Source: an uncultured Verrucomicrobiales bacterium
GTDB lineage: Bacteria; Verrucomicrobiota; Verrucomicrobiia; Verrucomicrobiales; Akkermansiaceae
Assembly: GCA_937928735.1 (NCBI GenBank)
Contig: CALFVF010000025.1
Span: 1 to 64,000, forward strand
Direction of reading: 5' to 3'
DNA: 64,000 nt
Made by a program: the position numbers and the translations under genes
The notes under the pieces: generated by a model
Told to the model about the DNA's origin: nothing
What the model saw: only the letters and a program-made list of their open reading frames with translations
Database searches by the model: none
In this document: positions 54,806 through 63,922 of the stretch, piece after piece
How positions within the stretch are numbered: the first letter of the stretch is position 1
Layout: the number at the start of each line of letters is the position of its first letter

Positions 54806-54823
54806 CTACTGTAATCGGTCAAC

Positions 54824-56350
54824 CTAAGGCCTAAAAAACTCTAAACGATAAAACCTCCGCGCACTCGGTGCAGGATCAGTGAAGTCAAAGGTTCCTGTAC
54901 TACTTGAGGTGAAATCCAGAATAGGGCTCCAATCCGTGAGATTCTCAGATGATTGGAGCTCATAGGGATAACTAGGAATCATTGAGGAATAGCTCACACC
55001 TAACTCCGTCGTGTTTGCAGCATGCCTTGGTGTGATTTCCGCGCGCCAAGCCAAACAATATTCTGTCATCGCTGTGTCTGCTGAATTCACTTCTAGCGTA
55101 TAGTCACCAGGCGGTAATTCTGTATGCCAAATATGCTCATTATTATCCATTGAGCTATCACTTTGAGAAACTATATCTCCCTGACTATTTCTCAATAATA
55201 GACTCAAATCAGCAAGGTCTTGAAACGTATAGCTACTCACACCAAATCTCGTGGCTTCGACTACATCGCGCTGCCAACTAAGGTTCACACTCAGAGAGGC
55301 CTGACCACTATATGGTGGAATCGTAATTTGAAAGTTATCCGTGGAGCGTGAAGAAATCGTCTGCTTTGACCAGCCTCGCAGAGCCACGGAACCCCCGCTT
55401 TGGTTCCCAGCATCGAGTATTCGGTAGCTATGGAAGATATTTAACTCCCCAGCTCCAAAGGTATCATCCAGAGGGCGAGTTGGGCTATTACTCCAGTCTA
55501 ATTCTCCCTTAGTCGCTCCAGCCATGAGGACAGATTTCAGAATGAGTGGCTGATCATTTTTATCAATTCCTAGTTCTTTCGCCTTCGCTGCTAACAGAGC
55601 CCCCGCTGAGGACACATTCGCTGTCGCCCAGCTGGTGACAGATTGGGGAGCGACAATCTCTGGTTTTTGCCGACCAGCGACCAATAGGCTAGTGCGCGTG
55701 TCTCCCGAACTATGGCTACCAGAACTCACTCCCACAGAAATGCCGTTATAACTCTCCGCCCATATAGCGGGAACAATCGTAGACGCCCCATTATTCAAAC
55801 CGACAACATTGAGTACCGCGGAGTCTTGGCTAAAAAAATCAAACCGAGAAACCACAGCCAATGCCGCCTCTTCTGTCGAGGGACTCGCCACATAAGAGTG
55901 ATTCATCACATCAACACTCGAACTATCGACAGTACCCGTTATGAAGTCATTGATGAAATCCTCCGCAAGCCATAGATCCACATCGACAATATCAGGAGCA
56001 ATACTTGTGAGATTTCCATAGAAACTAGCTGCTACAGAATTCGCATGGCTTGAGTTCCCCGCTGAAGGTGTTGCCCCTTGTATCGTTAATGTCTTCCCTG
56101 AGTTCTCACTAGAAGCACTTGTCGGTGTGTAAATAGCCGCCGTAGTCGATGTCGAGGCTTCTACTTGGCCTGCTCTGACACCAGAGGTGCTCGGCAATGT
56201 CGTCGCACCAGACTCAGCCCATGCTAGGAGCTCATTGTAGCCTATCTGCTCATTGAGCTGAGCCATCACAGAGAAAGGGCACAATAAAATAGCGACAGCT
56301 CCTATCCATGACTGCCTCCAGTGCCTTCTAGTGAATTTCAACCTACTCAT
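54824..56350 (-). CDS. Secreted subtilisin-like (S8) serine protease with Glu in place of Asp
   Basis: This 508-residue exported protein has a signal peptide (VAILLCPFSVMA-Q). A divergent S8 domain can be traced. The usual catalytic-Asp strand reads VRAGQVEA, placing Glu64 at the Asp position. The His motif is NSSHANSVAAS (His102), the oxyanion Asn lies in VGLNNGAS, and the Ser motif is VTSWATANVSSAGALLA (Ser240), matching the GTSMATPHVAGAAAL pattern. A C-terminal beta domain (about 330-430) resembles a P/PPC-type domain, and the tail resembles other verrucomicrobial secreted proteins (YPYELQSSENLTDWSP). Activity is probable but not certain, given the Asp-to-Glu change. Confidence 0.72.
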   Translation of the reverse strand: MSRLKFTRRHWRQSWIGAVAILLCPFSVMAQLNEQIGYNELLAWAESGATTLPSTSGVRAGQVEASTSTTAAIYTPTSASSENSGKTLTIQGATPSAGNSSHANSVAASFYGNLTSIAPDIVDVDLWLAEDFINDFITGTVDSSSVDVMNHSYVASPSTEEAALAVVSRFDFFSQDSAVLNVVGLNNGASTIVPAIWAESYNGISVGVSSGSHSSGDTRTSLLVAGRQKPEIVAPQSVTSWATANVSSAGALLAAKAKELGIDKNDQPLILKSVLMAGATKGELDWSNSPTRPLDDTFGAGELNIFHSYRILDAGNQSGGSVALRGWSKQTISSRSTDNFQITIPPYSGQASLSVNLSWQRDVVEATRFGVSSYTFQDLADLSLLLRNSQGDIVSQSDSSMDNNEHIWHTELPPGDYTLEVNSADTAMTEYCLAWRAEITPRHAANTTELGVSYSSMIPSYPYELQSSENLTDWSPILDFTSSSTGTFDFTDPAPSARRFYRLEFFRP

Positions 56351-56555
56351 ATCCTTTTATCGTGATGACGTAAAATTTCCGCATGCGGAATACTATAAAC
56401 TACACTATAAGAGGTCAGAAACTCAGAAAATTCTCTCTATTTTTGAAAATTTTAAACCTATTCAATAAAAAACCTTTCAAAACACACAAAACACCACCCC
56501 AATCAATGGCACTTGCTGGATCGAATTTCACCCTACACCACAGCGAAACCCTAGA

Positions 56556-57758
56556 TTATGGAAAAGGTAACTTAATGGTAAAGTTCGTTTCCACTCCGGG
56601 TACAGAAGTCAATGTAATTGTACCTCCATGGGCCTCCACAGCCCGTCGTACAATTGAAAGGCCTAAGCCCGTGCCCTTAATCTCAGAATTCGTGTGATGC
56701 TTATCGACTCTATAAAACCTCTTAAAGACAAACGGCACATCATTCGCAGGGATACCCTTCCCATTATCTGAGACTGAAATCACAAACTCCCCTCCTTGCT
56801 CACATGCCTTAGTGATCACTTGAAGGTCATCTTTCTTCTGGTTCTGCTTAATCGCATTTTCGATGAGATTAAATAAAATCTGAGTCCAGTAAAACCGATC
56901 TCCAATAATCTCTAGATCATCTGGTTCGACCTCGATCGTTAAGGTGACACCATGTTCAATAATGAGTGCTGAGAGGCGCTCAGCCACATCTTCGACACAT
57001 TCACGGAAGAAGAATGGCGCACTATTCATCGAATCACGAGCAGACTCTAACTGAGAAATCGAGAGCATATCCTCAATAATCTGGCTAATCCTCTGACTAT
57101 GCTTTTGCATAATACCAATAAACTTCCTAGCCATCACGGGATCCTCTAGCACCTCGTCTTCTAATAAGTTTTCTATGTACCCACCAACTATCGCCATGGG
57201 TGTGCGTAGCTCGTGGGAAGCATTCGCCACAAAGTCACGCCTCACTTGATCCGCTTCCGCATCCGCCGTGACATCACGCAGTATTACACAGACAGTGAGG
57301 CCAGCATCAGCGAGTTGCGCCTGAGAGACCTCGATGCGGCAGACACTATCGCGCCTCTCCAGGCTCACTCCCATGATATTGGTCAGATCACCGAGAGGAA
57401 GCTCCGTAGAATAAGGCTTCCCACTATGTAAACATTCACGAATACCTTGCGTGACAGAACTTTCATAGAGAAGTTCATTCACCATCACCCCCTCTAGACG
57501 GCGCCCTTGAAAAAGGGACTCAACAGATGAGTTATAATACAACAGTCTCTCTTTATCATCAAAAAATAACACTTCATCAACAAGACAGTCGAGCAAGCAT
57601 CGCCTTTCACGATCAAGATCCTCTCGCAGGCTCTGCTTTTCTTTCCTGAATGTTTGAGCCATACGCTCACGCTCCCTTAATCGACGCCGAAGACTCATGC
57701 ACAGCAGAGCCGTGCTGAATGCCAAGATAAGGACGAGTAGAATCAGAAAGGTTTTCAT
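56556..57758 (-). CDS. phoR: Sensor histidine kinase, PhoR-like
   Basis: This 400-residue inner-membrane kinase has an N-terminal helix (about 3-23), a coiled segment, a PAS-like sensor (CLVDEVLFFDDKERLLYYNSS) and a HisKA domain with phospho-acceptor His in ANASHELRTP. The ATPase domain has N (NLIENAIK), G1 (VSDNGKGI), F (FKRFYRVDK) and G2 (GTGLGLSIV) boxes. With the PhoB-like regulator just upstream on the same strand (43 bases apart) it forms a two-component pair. The PhoR assignment is by layout; pst genes are not present, so phosphate sensing is inference. Confidence 0.87.
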   Translation of the reverse strand: MKTFLILLVLILAFSTALLCMSLRRRLRERERMAQTFRKEKQSLREDLDRERRCLLDCLVDEVLFFDDKERLLYYNSSVESLFQGRRLEGVMVNELLYESSVTQGIRECLHSGKPYSTELPLGDLTNIMGVSLERRDSVCRIEVSQAQLADAGLTVCVILRDVTADAEADQVRRDFVANASHELRTPMAIVGGYIENLLEDEVLEDPVMARKFIGIMQKHSQRISQIIEDMLSISQLESARDSMNSAPFFFRECVEDVAERLSALIIEHGVTLTIEVEPDDLEIIGDRFYWTQILFNLIENAIKQNQKKDDLQVITKACEQGGEFVISVSDNGKGIPANDVPFVFKRFYRVDKHHTNSEIKGTGLGLSIVRRAVEAHGGTITLTSVPGVETNFTIKLPFP

Positions 57759-57801
57759 AACATCGAGTTCATAGAGTTACTGAAGTGCTTAAATTCGCTT
57801 C

Positions 57802-58485
57802 TCAGCGAGATAACTCAGCAATTCTATAGCCCACTCCGCGCACTGTTTCCAGCAACTCTGAATGTTCACCTAACTTTTGGCGCAAGCGCTTCATGTGAGT
57901 ATCCAGTGTACGGGAATGAACATCGTCATGATAGCCCCAGACTTCTTTGAGTAAAACAAAGCGATCTTGTACCTCACCAGCTCTCTCACAGAGGTAGAGC
58001 ATGAGTTTGAACTCTGTCATAGTGAGATCTAACACACTCTCACCTGCATAAAACTGTAATGACTTCCGATCAAATCGAAATGGTCCAGCTTCTATATCAC
58101 TGCTCGATGCCTGCAGTAAATAGCGCTTCATCACAGACTTCACCCTAAGAACGAGTTCTTTTGGGCTAAATGGTTTTGCGATGTAATCATCCACCCCCTT
58201 CTCTAATCCCTTAATTCTATCCTCCGTTTGTCCCAGAGCAGTCAGCATAATGACTGGTATATCCACTGTCTCTGTGTGGTCTTTGAGCTGCTGGAGGACA
58301 CCATAGCCATCTAGCTTTGGCATCATGACATCCAGAATAATTAAATCTGGGCGCTTATCTTGAGCGAGCTCAAAGCCTGACATGCCATCAAACGCTGTCA
58401 GCACATCGAATTCGTGTCGTTTTAGATTAAATTCAATGAGCTCTACAATATCGATTTCATCCTCGATAACTAATACAGTCGGCAT
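57802..58485 (-). CDS. phoB: OmpR/PhoB-type response regulator
   Basis: This 227-residue regulator has a receiver domain with the phospho-acceptor Asp in LIILDVMMPKLDG, acidic pocket DEID and Lys in YIAKPFSPKEL. A winged-helix DNA-binding domain follows (LTMTEFKLMLYLCERAG, SRTLDTHMKRLRQKLG, ETVRGVGYRI). It is the partner of the histidine kinase downstream. PhoB is the closest type by overall pattern; targets are unknown. Confidence 0.9.
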   Translation of the reverse strand: MPTVLVIEDEIDIVELIEFNLKRHEFDVLTAFDGMSGFELAQDKRPDLIILDVMMPKLDGYGVLQQLKDHTETVDIPVIMLTALGQTEDRIKGLEKGVDDYIAKPFSPKELVLRVKSVMKRYLLQASSSDIEAGPFRFDRKSLQFYAGESVLDLTMTEFKLMLYLCERAGEVQDRFVLLKEVWGYHDDVHSRTLDTHMKRLRQKLGEHSELLETVRGVGYRIAELSR

Positions 58486-58580
58486 AATAGAAAGTGTGTC
58501 TTATTTTCACCTATTTTGTCTCTCTATGCTCTGTGACGATCTAGTCACAGATCACACCTCTTTGTGTCCATACAGTTCCA

Positions 58581-59603
58581 TCACTCTTCCCCGTTAAAAT
58601 AACGCTTACAAAATGGATGAACCAATACCAGCATGAGTGCAGCACTCATATAGCGACTCACATCATCCGAAGAAAGCACAACTCCTAAGAAAGCCCCTAT
58701 AATTAATACAGTGAGACAAATCAACTGGAGCTGGCTATGATCTAATGAGACTTTGGGTTCTTCTCGATATTGTTCCTTGGGGCTATCGATAGGTCCCTCG
58801 TCTAACTCTTCGGTGGGTTCTTCAGTCAAGCCTGTTTCTGCCCTATACTCCACAGTTGACCCTTCCTCACTAGCAGACGTGTTCGCTCTGAGCTTTTCAG
58901 TCTGACTTTCTACATTCATGATATCTTCTTCATGAAGAATCACTGCTTCTGTATTTGATTCTTGTTGATCTTCTGGTTGATCTTCTGGCTGATCTTCTGG
59001 CTGATCTTCTGGTTGATCTTCTGGTTGATCTTCTGGCTTAACAACATCCTGCACCTTTTGCGTAGGAAAAAGCTGCTCAATGTGCATATCTTCAGGAGAT
59101 TTTGTTAGCTTAGAATACTCTGTGGATCTCGAAGGCTGCGTAGAGTTAGCAGAGTTAGCAGAGTTAGCAGAGTTAGCAGAGTTAGCAGGGTTAGCAGGGT
59201 TAGCAGGGTTAGCAGGGTTAGCAGGGTTAGCAGGGTTAGCAGGGTTAGCAGGGTTAGCAGGGTTAGCAGGGTTCGTTAGATTTGAAAATTCTCTTGGATC
59301 AGGAGGCTTGGGCAAGCGGGTTGCTTGAGCTACCGTCACTACAGAACCAATAATATCTCCTGCTCGAAATAAATCTCCCACCAGAACCTTATGTTCTAGC
59401 ACCCCTGTGTGCTGCACTTCCAGATCGAGAGTTAAGTCCCGCTGCATAGACTTCACCTCGACCACAGCCATGGCTGCTACCACGAGTCCAGCATCTTTAA
59501 CACGCCAATCCACCAGCACCCAGTCACCCTGAGCATCAGCTATATCAGTCAAACAGTCTGTTCTGATAGGATAACGTATCTGCTTCTTTAGCCCATCACG
59601 CAT
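58581..59603 (-). CDS. Lipoyl/biotinyl-like domain protein with NPA/NSA and PEDQ repeats and C-terminal membrane helices
   Basis: I do not recognise a named family for the whole 340-residue protein. Residues about 40-92 look like a lipoyl/biotinyl-type barrel: AVVEVKSMQRD carries a Lys (51) at the place of the lipoylated residue, and HTGVLEHKVLVGDLFRAGDIIGSV matches the second half. Then come ten NPA and four NSA tripeptides (111-152), six PEDQ units (190-213), an acidic stretch, and two hydrophobic helices near the end (about 293-332). The layout recalls flexible E2-type linkers tethered to a membrane. It is minus-strand, between the glycolytic genes and phoBR. Confidence 0.65.
   Translation of the reverse strand: MRDGLKKQIRYPIRTDCLTDIADAQGDWVLVDWRVKDAGLVVAAMAVVEVKSMQRDLTLDLEVQHTGVLEHKVLVGDLFRAGDIIGSVVTVAQATRLPKPPDPREFSNLTNPANPANPANPANPANPANPANPANPANPANSANSANSANSANSTQPSRSTEYSKLTKSPEDMHIEQLFPTQKVQDVVKPEDQPEDQPEDQPEDQPEDQPEDQQESNTEAVILHEEDIMNVESQTEKLRANTSASEEGSTVEYRAETGLTEEPTEELDEGPIDSPKEQYREEPKVSLDHSQLQLICLTVLIIGAFLGVVLSSDDVSRYMSAALMLVLVHPFCKRYFNGEE
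58965..59037 (+). repeat. 12-bp tandem repeat coding for PEDQ
   Basis: About six near-identical units TTGATCTTCTGG (variants GCTGATCTTCTG) lie inside the lipoyl-like gene and encode PEDQ on the minus strand. The unit length is a multiple of three, so gain or loss of units keeps the frame. Confidence 0.88.
59142..59273 (+). repeat. 9-bp tandem repeat coding for NPA/NSA
   Basis: About 14 units of GTTAGCAGG/GTTAGCAGA encode ten NPA and four NSA tripeptides on the minus strand. The two variants form two clean blocks, suggesting recent local expansion. In-frame length change would alter the linker only. Confidence 0.92.
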
Positions 59604-59652
59604 GCAGGAGGGTAACTGGTTCCTCTCAGTGCTGCAACTTTAGAATCACGCA

Positions 59653-59698
59653 CAAAAAAAGCGGAAGTCCAAACCTCGATACCAAGGTGAACTTCCGC
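59653..59698 (-). terminator. Rho-independent terminator of gap-pgk-tpiA
   Basis: On the minus strand GCGGAAGT pairs with ACTTCCGC (22-base loop) followed by seven T's (plus-strand A's 59654-59660). It lies about 60 bases after the tpiA stop. Confidence 0.88.
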
Positions 59699-59758
59699 GA
59701 TCTAAATCCTCTCTGGTCGCACCGTGATACAACCAAGAGAACAAGTTTAACTTAAAGT

Positions 59759-60517
59759 TTAAGTTAAAGCATTATGAATCAAGTCCGCAAATATCTGCGG
59801 GTCTAATGAAGCACCACCCACGAGAGCACCGTCAATGTCCTCTTGGCCGAGTAGTTCAGCAGAATTCGCAGGCTTTACAGAACCCCCGTATTGAATACGG
59901 ATCTTATCTGCGGCCTCTTGACCATAGAGTTCAGCAATCACTGAGCGGCAGAATGCGTGCGCATCCTGTGCTTGCTGTGCCGAAGCAGTCACTCCTGTGC
60001 CAATTGCCCAGACAGGCTCATAGGCGATCACAGTTTCTGCGAGATCTTCTACAGACACACCAACGAGTCCGTCTGTGATCTGTGTGCGAAGCACAGCTTC
60101 TAGCTGCCCCCCTTCTCTCTGTTCGAGAGTTTCTCCGATGCAGAAAATAGGCTTAAGATTCGCCGCACGCGCCTTTTTGATCTTCGCGTTAATGATCGCA
60201 TCTGTCTCGCCATAGATACTACGGCGCTCACTGTGACCAATGATGACATATTGCACAAAGAGCTCCTTGAGCATCAGTGTGGAAGTTTCCCCTGTAAAGG
60301 CTCCGTTGTCATTCTCTGAGACATTCTGAGCAGAAAGTCCGATGGATGAACCAGCAAGCTTCGAGGAAGCGGCAGCGAGTGACACCATGGGAGGTGAGAG
60401 GACGATATCCACACCCTTGGCATCAGCGACTTTTTGTGAAAAGGAATCAATGAAGTCAGCGGCTTCCTGAGGCCCCATGTTCATCTTCCAGTTTGCAGCA
60501 ATAATGAGTTTACGCAT
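59759..60517 (-). CDS. tpiA: Triosephosphate isomerase
   Basis: This 252-residue TIM-barrel enzyme interconverts DHAP and glyceraldehyde 3-phosphate. Catalytic residues are visible: Lys in AANWKMN, His in IIGHSERR and Glu in AYEPVWAIGTG, with the phosphate loop QYGGSVKP. It is the last gene of the gap-pgk-tpiA run, 27 bases after pgk, and is followed by a terminator. Confidence 0.97.
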   Translation of the reverse strand: MRKLIIAANWKMNMGPQEAADFIDSFSQKVADAKGVDIVLSPPMVSLAAASSKLAGSSIGLSAQNVSENDNGAFTGETSTLMLKELFVQYVIIGHSERRSIYGETDAIINAKIKKARAANLKPIFCIGETLEQREGGQLEAVLRTQITDGLVGVSVEDLAETVIAYEPVWAIGTGVTASAQQAQDAHAFCRSVIAELYGQEAADKIRIQYGGSVKPANSAELLGQEDIDGALVGGASLDPQIFADLIHNALT

Positions 60518-60544
60518 AATTGAATGATTTAAATAATAAAAATG

Positions 60545-61735
60545 TTAGACTTCACTCAGAGCAGCTACACCCGGCAGATCTTTACCCTCAAGAAGTTCGA
60601 GAGAGGCTCCACCACCAGTGGATAGGAAGCTAAAGTCTTCTGGATTCGCGAACTTATTGGCTGCAGTCACTGAGTCACCACCACCGACAATTGTCAGTGC
60701 ACTTGACTTCGCGACTGAGGCTGTGAGAGCCTTTGTGCCCTTGGCAAAATTATCCATTTCAAAGACACCCATAGGGCCATTCCAGAGAATCGTTCCTGCA
60801 CGTGCTACGATTTCTTCAAACTGTGGAATCGCGGCATCACCAATGTCAATCCCTTCCCAGCCATCATCGATACCGCCACCATCAGCATAGGGGACTGTGA
60901 CTTTGGTTTCCGCAGTCGGGGAGAACTCCTGGGTGATACGTGTATTCGCTGGTAGGTGGAATTGAATGCCTTTGGCCTCTGCTTCCTCAAGAATCTCCTT
61001 CGCGAGTTCCACAAAGTCTGGCTCAACAAGTGAGTTTCCAACTTTATGCCCTTGAGCAAGGCGGAAGGTGTAGGCCATGGCACCACCAATGATGAACTCA
61101 TCGGCCTTCTCCATCATTGCCTTAATCACCTGAATCTTATCAGAAACCTTCGCCCCCCCCATGATGGCGAGGAATGGCTTTGCAGGTGACTTTAACTTGT
61201 CTTGTAAAAACTCGAGCTCGAGCTCAATGAGGAAACCCATTGCACTCTGAGACACATGGTGAGTCACACCCTCAGTGGACGCGTGTGCACGGTGTGCTGT
61301 GCCAAAGGCATCATTGACAAAAATCTCCGCATTCCCAGCAAGTGCCTTGGCAAAGTCCGCACAGTTCTTTGTCTCACCTTCTTCAAAGCGAGTGTTTTCT
61401 AGAAGAACAACTCCACCTTCTCCTAGAGCTGCGCGTTTTGCTGTGGCGTTAGCACCTACTGTGTCAGTGGCGAAGGCGACTTCTTGACCAAGGTGCTCAC
61501 TAAGGCTCTTCGCTACAGATTCGAGGCTGAGTCTCTTCTTCTCTGGGCGTCCCATATGAGAGCAGAGAACAAGCTTAGCTCCTCCTGCGATAAGGTGTTT
61601 GATGCTCTTGAGTGCGCCAAGAATACGAGTTTGGTCTGTGATGTTGTTCGCATCGTCATAAGGGACATTGAAGTCAGCACGCATGAGTACTTCTTTGCCT
61701 TTCACATCGAGGTCACGAATAGATAATTTTGCCAT
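60545..61735 (-). CDS. pgk: Phosphoglycerate kinase
   Basis: This 396-residue enzyme transfers phosphate from 1,3-bisphosphoglycerate to ADP. Signatures are RADFNVPY, SHMGRPEKK, LLENTRFEEGE, NDAFGTAHRAHAST, the nucleotide loop GGAKVSDKIQV, NGPMGVFE and the C-terminal GGGDSVTAANK and STGGGASLELLEG. It is the middle gene of the glycolytic run; a terminator-like hairpin after gap may lower its expression relative to gap. Confidence 0.97.
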   Translation of the reverse strand: MAKLSIRDLDVKGKEVLMRADFNVPYDDANNITDQTRILGALKSIKHLIAGGAKLVLCSHMGRPEKKRLSLESVAKSLSEHLGQEVAFATDTVGANATAKRAALGEGGVVLLENTRFEEGETKNCADFAKALAGNAEIFVNDAFGTAHRAHASTEGVTHHVSQSAMGFLIELELEFLQDKLKSPAKPFLAIMGGAKVSDKIQVIKAMMEKADEFIIGGAMAYTFRLAQGHKVGNSLVEPDFVELAKEILEEAEAKGIQFHLPANTRITQEFSPTAETKVTVPYADGGGIDDGWEGIDIGDAAIPQFEEIVARAGTILWNGPMGVFEMDNFAKGTKALTASVAKSSALTIVGGGDSVTAANKFANPEDFSFLSTGGGASLELLEGKDLPGVAALSEV

Positions 61736-61811
61736 AATATATGTTCAATTAAAAGTGGAGATTCTAAAAAAAATGGGATTTTACTTAGAGAGATGAGTCT
61801 AGGGAGAAAAG

Positions 61812-61845
61812 AAAAACGGGGAAGGTAAAAGACCCCTCCCCGTTT
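61812..61845 (-). terminator. Intercistronic terminator or attenuator between gap and pgk
   Basis: On the minus strand AAACGGGG pairs with CCCCGTTT and is followed by a T-rich tract. It starts about 28 bases after the gap stop. If partly leaky, it would give more gap than pgk-tpiA mRNA; if fully efficient, pgk needs its own promoter. Confidence 0.75.
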
Positions 61846-61872
61846 GGAAAAATTCCGATCATCTAGTGATGA

Positions 61873-62889
<1,017 letters not shown>

Positions 62890-62938
62890 CTAGTTTAGGT
62901 TAATGTGAGAGCCAGTTCGCTCTAGCGCACTGACGCGC

Positions 62939-62968
62939 GGATTATCAACAGAGAAGGCTTCACGTCAA
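62939..62968 (-). promoter_or_regulatory. Candidate sigma70-type promoter of gap
   Basis: On the minus strand TTGACG (62963-62968) and TAATCC (62939-62944) are 18 bases apart, giving a leader of about 55 bases before the gap ATG. The match is moderate. Confidence 0.45.
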
Positions 62969-63124
62969 TGATGAGTTCTGTTTTTTCCAGAGTTTCTCGA
63001 AATAAAATCACTTTTTGTGGAACAAAACTCAGCTTTCATCTTGATCCCAGAGCACACAGAATCTGACCAAATTTAGCTCAGTTTGTTCCAATTTAAGATC
63101 TTAAGAGCATCTCTCGTCACTCAG

Positions 63125-63922
63125 CTACAGCTTCGAGCGGTCTCCCTTCCGAGACAAGGGCGACCATAGAGGTGCTGGTTTAGTCCCCGTACCGGCATCA
63201 CCATACTTTGCCTGCTCGCGTACAGCCTCAGCGATCGCTCTTGCCATACGTTCTCTATAAGACGCCTTTTTAGCGAGCGAGCGCTCCGAGTAATTCGATA
63301 AATATCCGACTTCCACAAGCACACTGGGCACTCTTACATTACGCGTGAGGCGTAGACGTCGGCGAGTGAGACCAGCGTTACTACGCTCTCTGGGGCTGAC
63401 TTTTTCCATCTTGCGCTGAATACGAGTCGCCAGACCATGGCTATCGACTCTCCAGTAGTAAGTCTCTGGCCCCCTCACCCAGCTAGGCCCATGATTATAA
63501 TGAAGACTAAGAAACACCGCTCCTCTGCGAGCGCTCGCAAGGGCAGCTCGCTTATCGAGATCTAGGAACCGATCATCATCTCGCAGTAGCACAATATGAA
63601 AGTCATTCTGCAGGGCTTTCTTCAGCCTAAGGGCTGTATCCAGAGCCAGCTCCTTCTCATGCACCCCTGAGACACTCGCTCCTGGATCCTTTCCCCCGTG
63701 CCCTGCATCAATCACCACGGTATCAAAGCCCCTGGGTCCTGCTCGGTGCCCCCATGAATCTTTCTTTAGACTCACAGGTAGTGAGCGCTGGACTGAGGAA
63801 TTCAATGCTGGGCTCACAGTGGGCCCACTACTACAACTAACAAAGCTGAGTAAAATAAGAATCAAGCTGCTGTAGCACATGCAGCGTGTCCAAAACTGTC
63901 GTGAAATTATAGAATAAACCAT
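63125..63922 (-). CDS. N-acetylmuramoyl-L-alanine amidase, lipoprotein
   Basis: This 265-residue cell-wall amidase of the AmiC/CwlV type (amidase_3) cleaves the bond between MurNAc and the stem peptide. Zinc-site motifs are VIDAGHGGKDPGASV, HEKELALDTALRLK, LSLHYNH and VEVGYLSNYSE. The N-terminus is a lipoprotein signal ending SFVSC, so it is probably anchored in the envelope. Both Met1 and Met15 (63880) give a signal peptide. A Lys/Arg-rich tail follows the domain. It may act in cell division or peptidoglycan recycling; no partner gene is adjacent in the window. Confidence 0.88.
   Translation of the reverse strand: MVYSIISRQFWTRCMCYSSLILILLSFVSCSSGPTVSPALNSSVQRSLPVSLKKDSWGHRAGPRGFDTVVIDAGHGGKDPGASVSGVHEKELALDTALRLKKALQNDFHIVLLRDDDRFLDLDKRAALASARRGAVFLSLHYNHGPSWVRGPETYYWRVDSHGLATRIQRKMEKVSPRERSNAGLTRRRLRLTRNVRVPSVLVEVGYLSNYSERSLAKKASYRERMARAIAEAVREQAKYGDAGTGTKPAPLWSPLSRKGDRSKL

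Noticed and set aside
56383-56697. Plus-strand 104-codon ORF between the S8 protease and phoR genes
   Set aside because: It overlaps the 3' end of phoR antisense by about 140 bases and its product shows no recognisable domain; likely a shadow.
59142-59273. Possible CRISPR array
   Set aside because: Units are 9 bases with no spacers and are in frame with a coding gene; no cas genes are nearby.
59080-59328. Plus-strand 82-codon ORF rich in LAGLAGLAG
   Set aside because: It is the antisense reading of the 9-bp repeat in the minus-strand gene. It is not a LAGLIDADG endonuclease and has no such motif.
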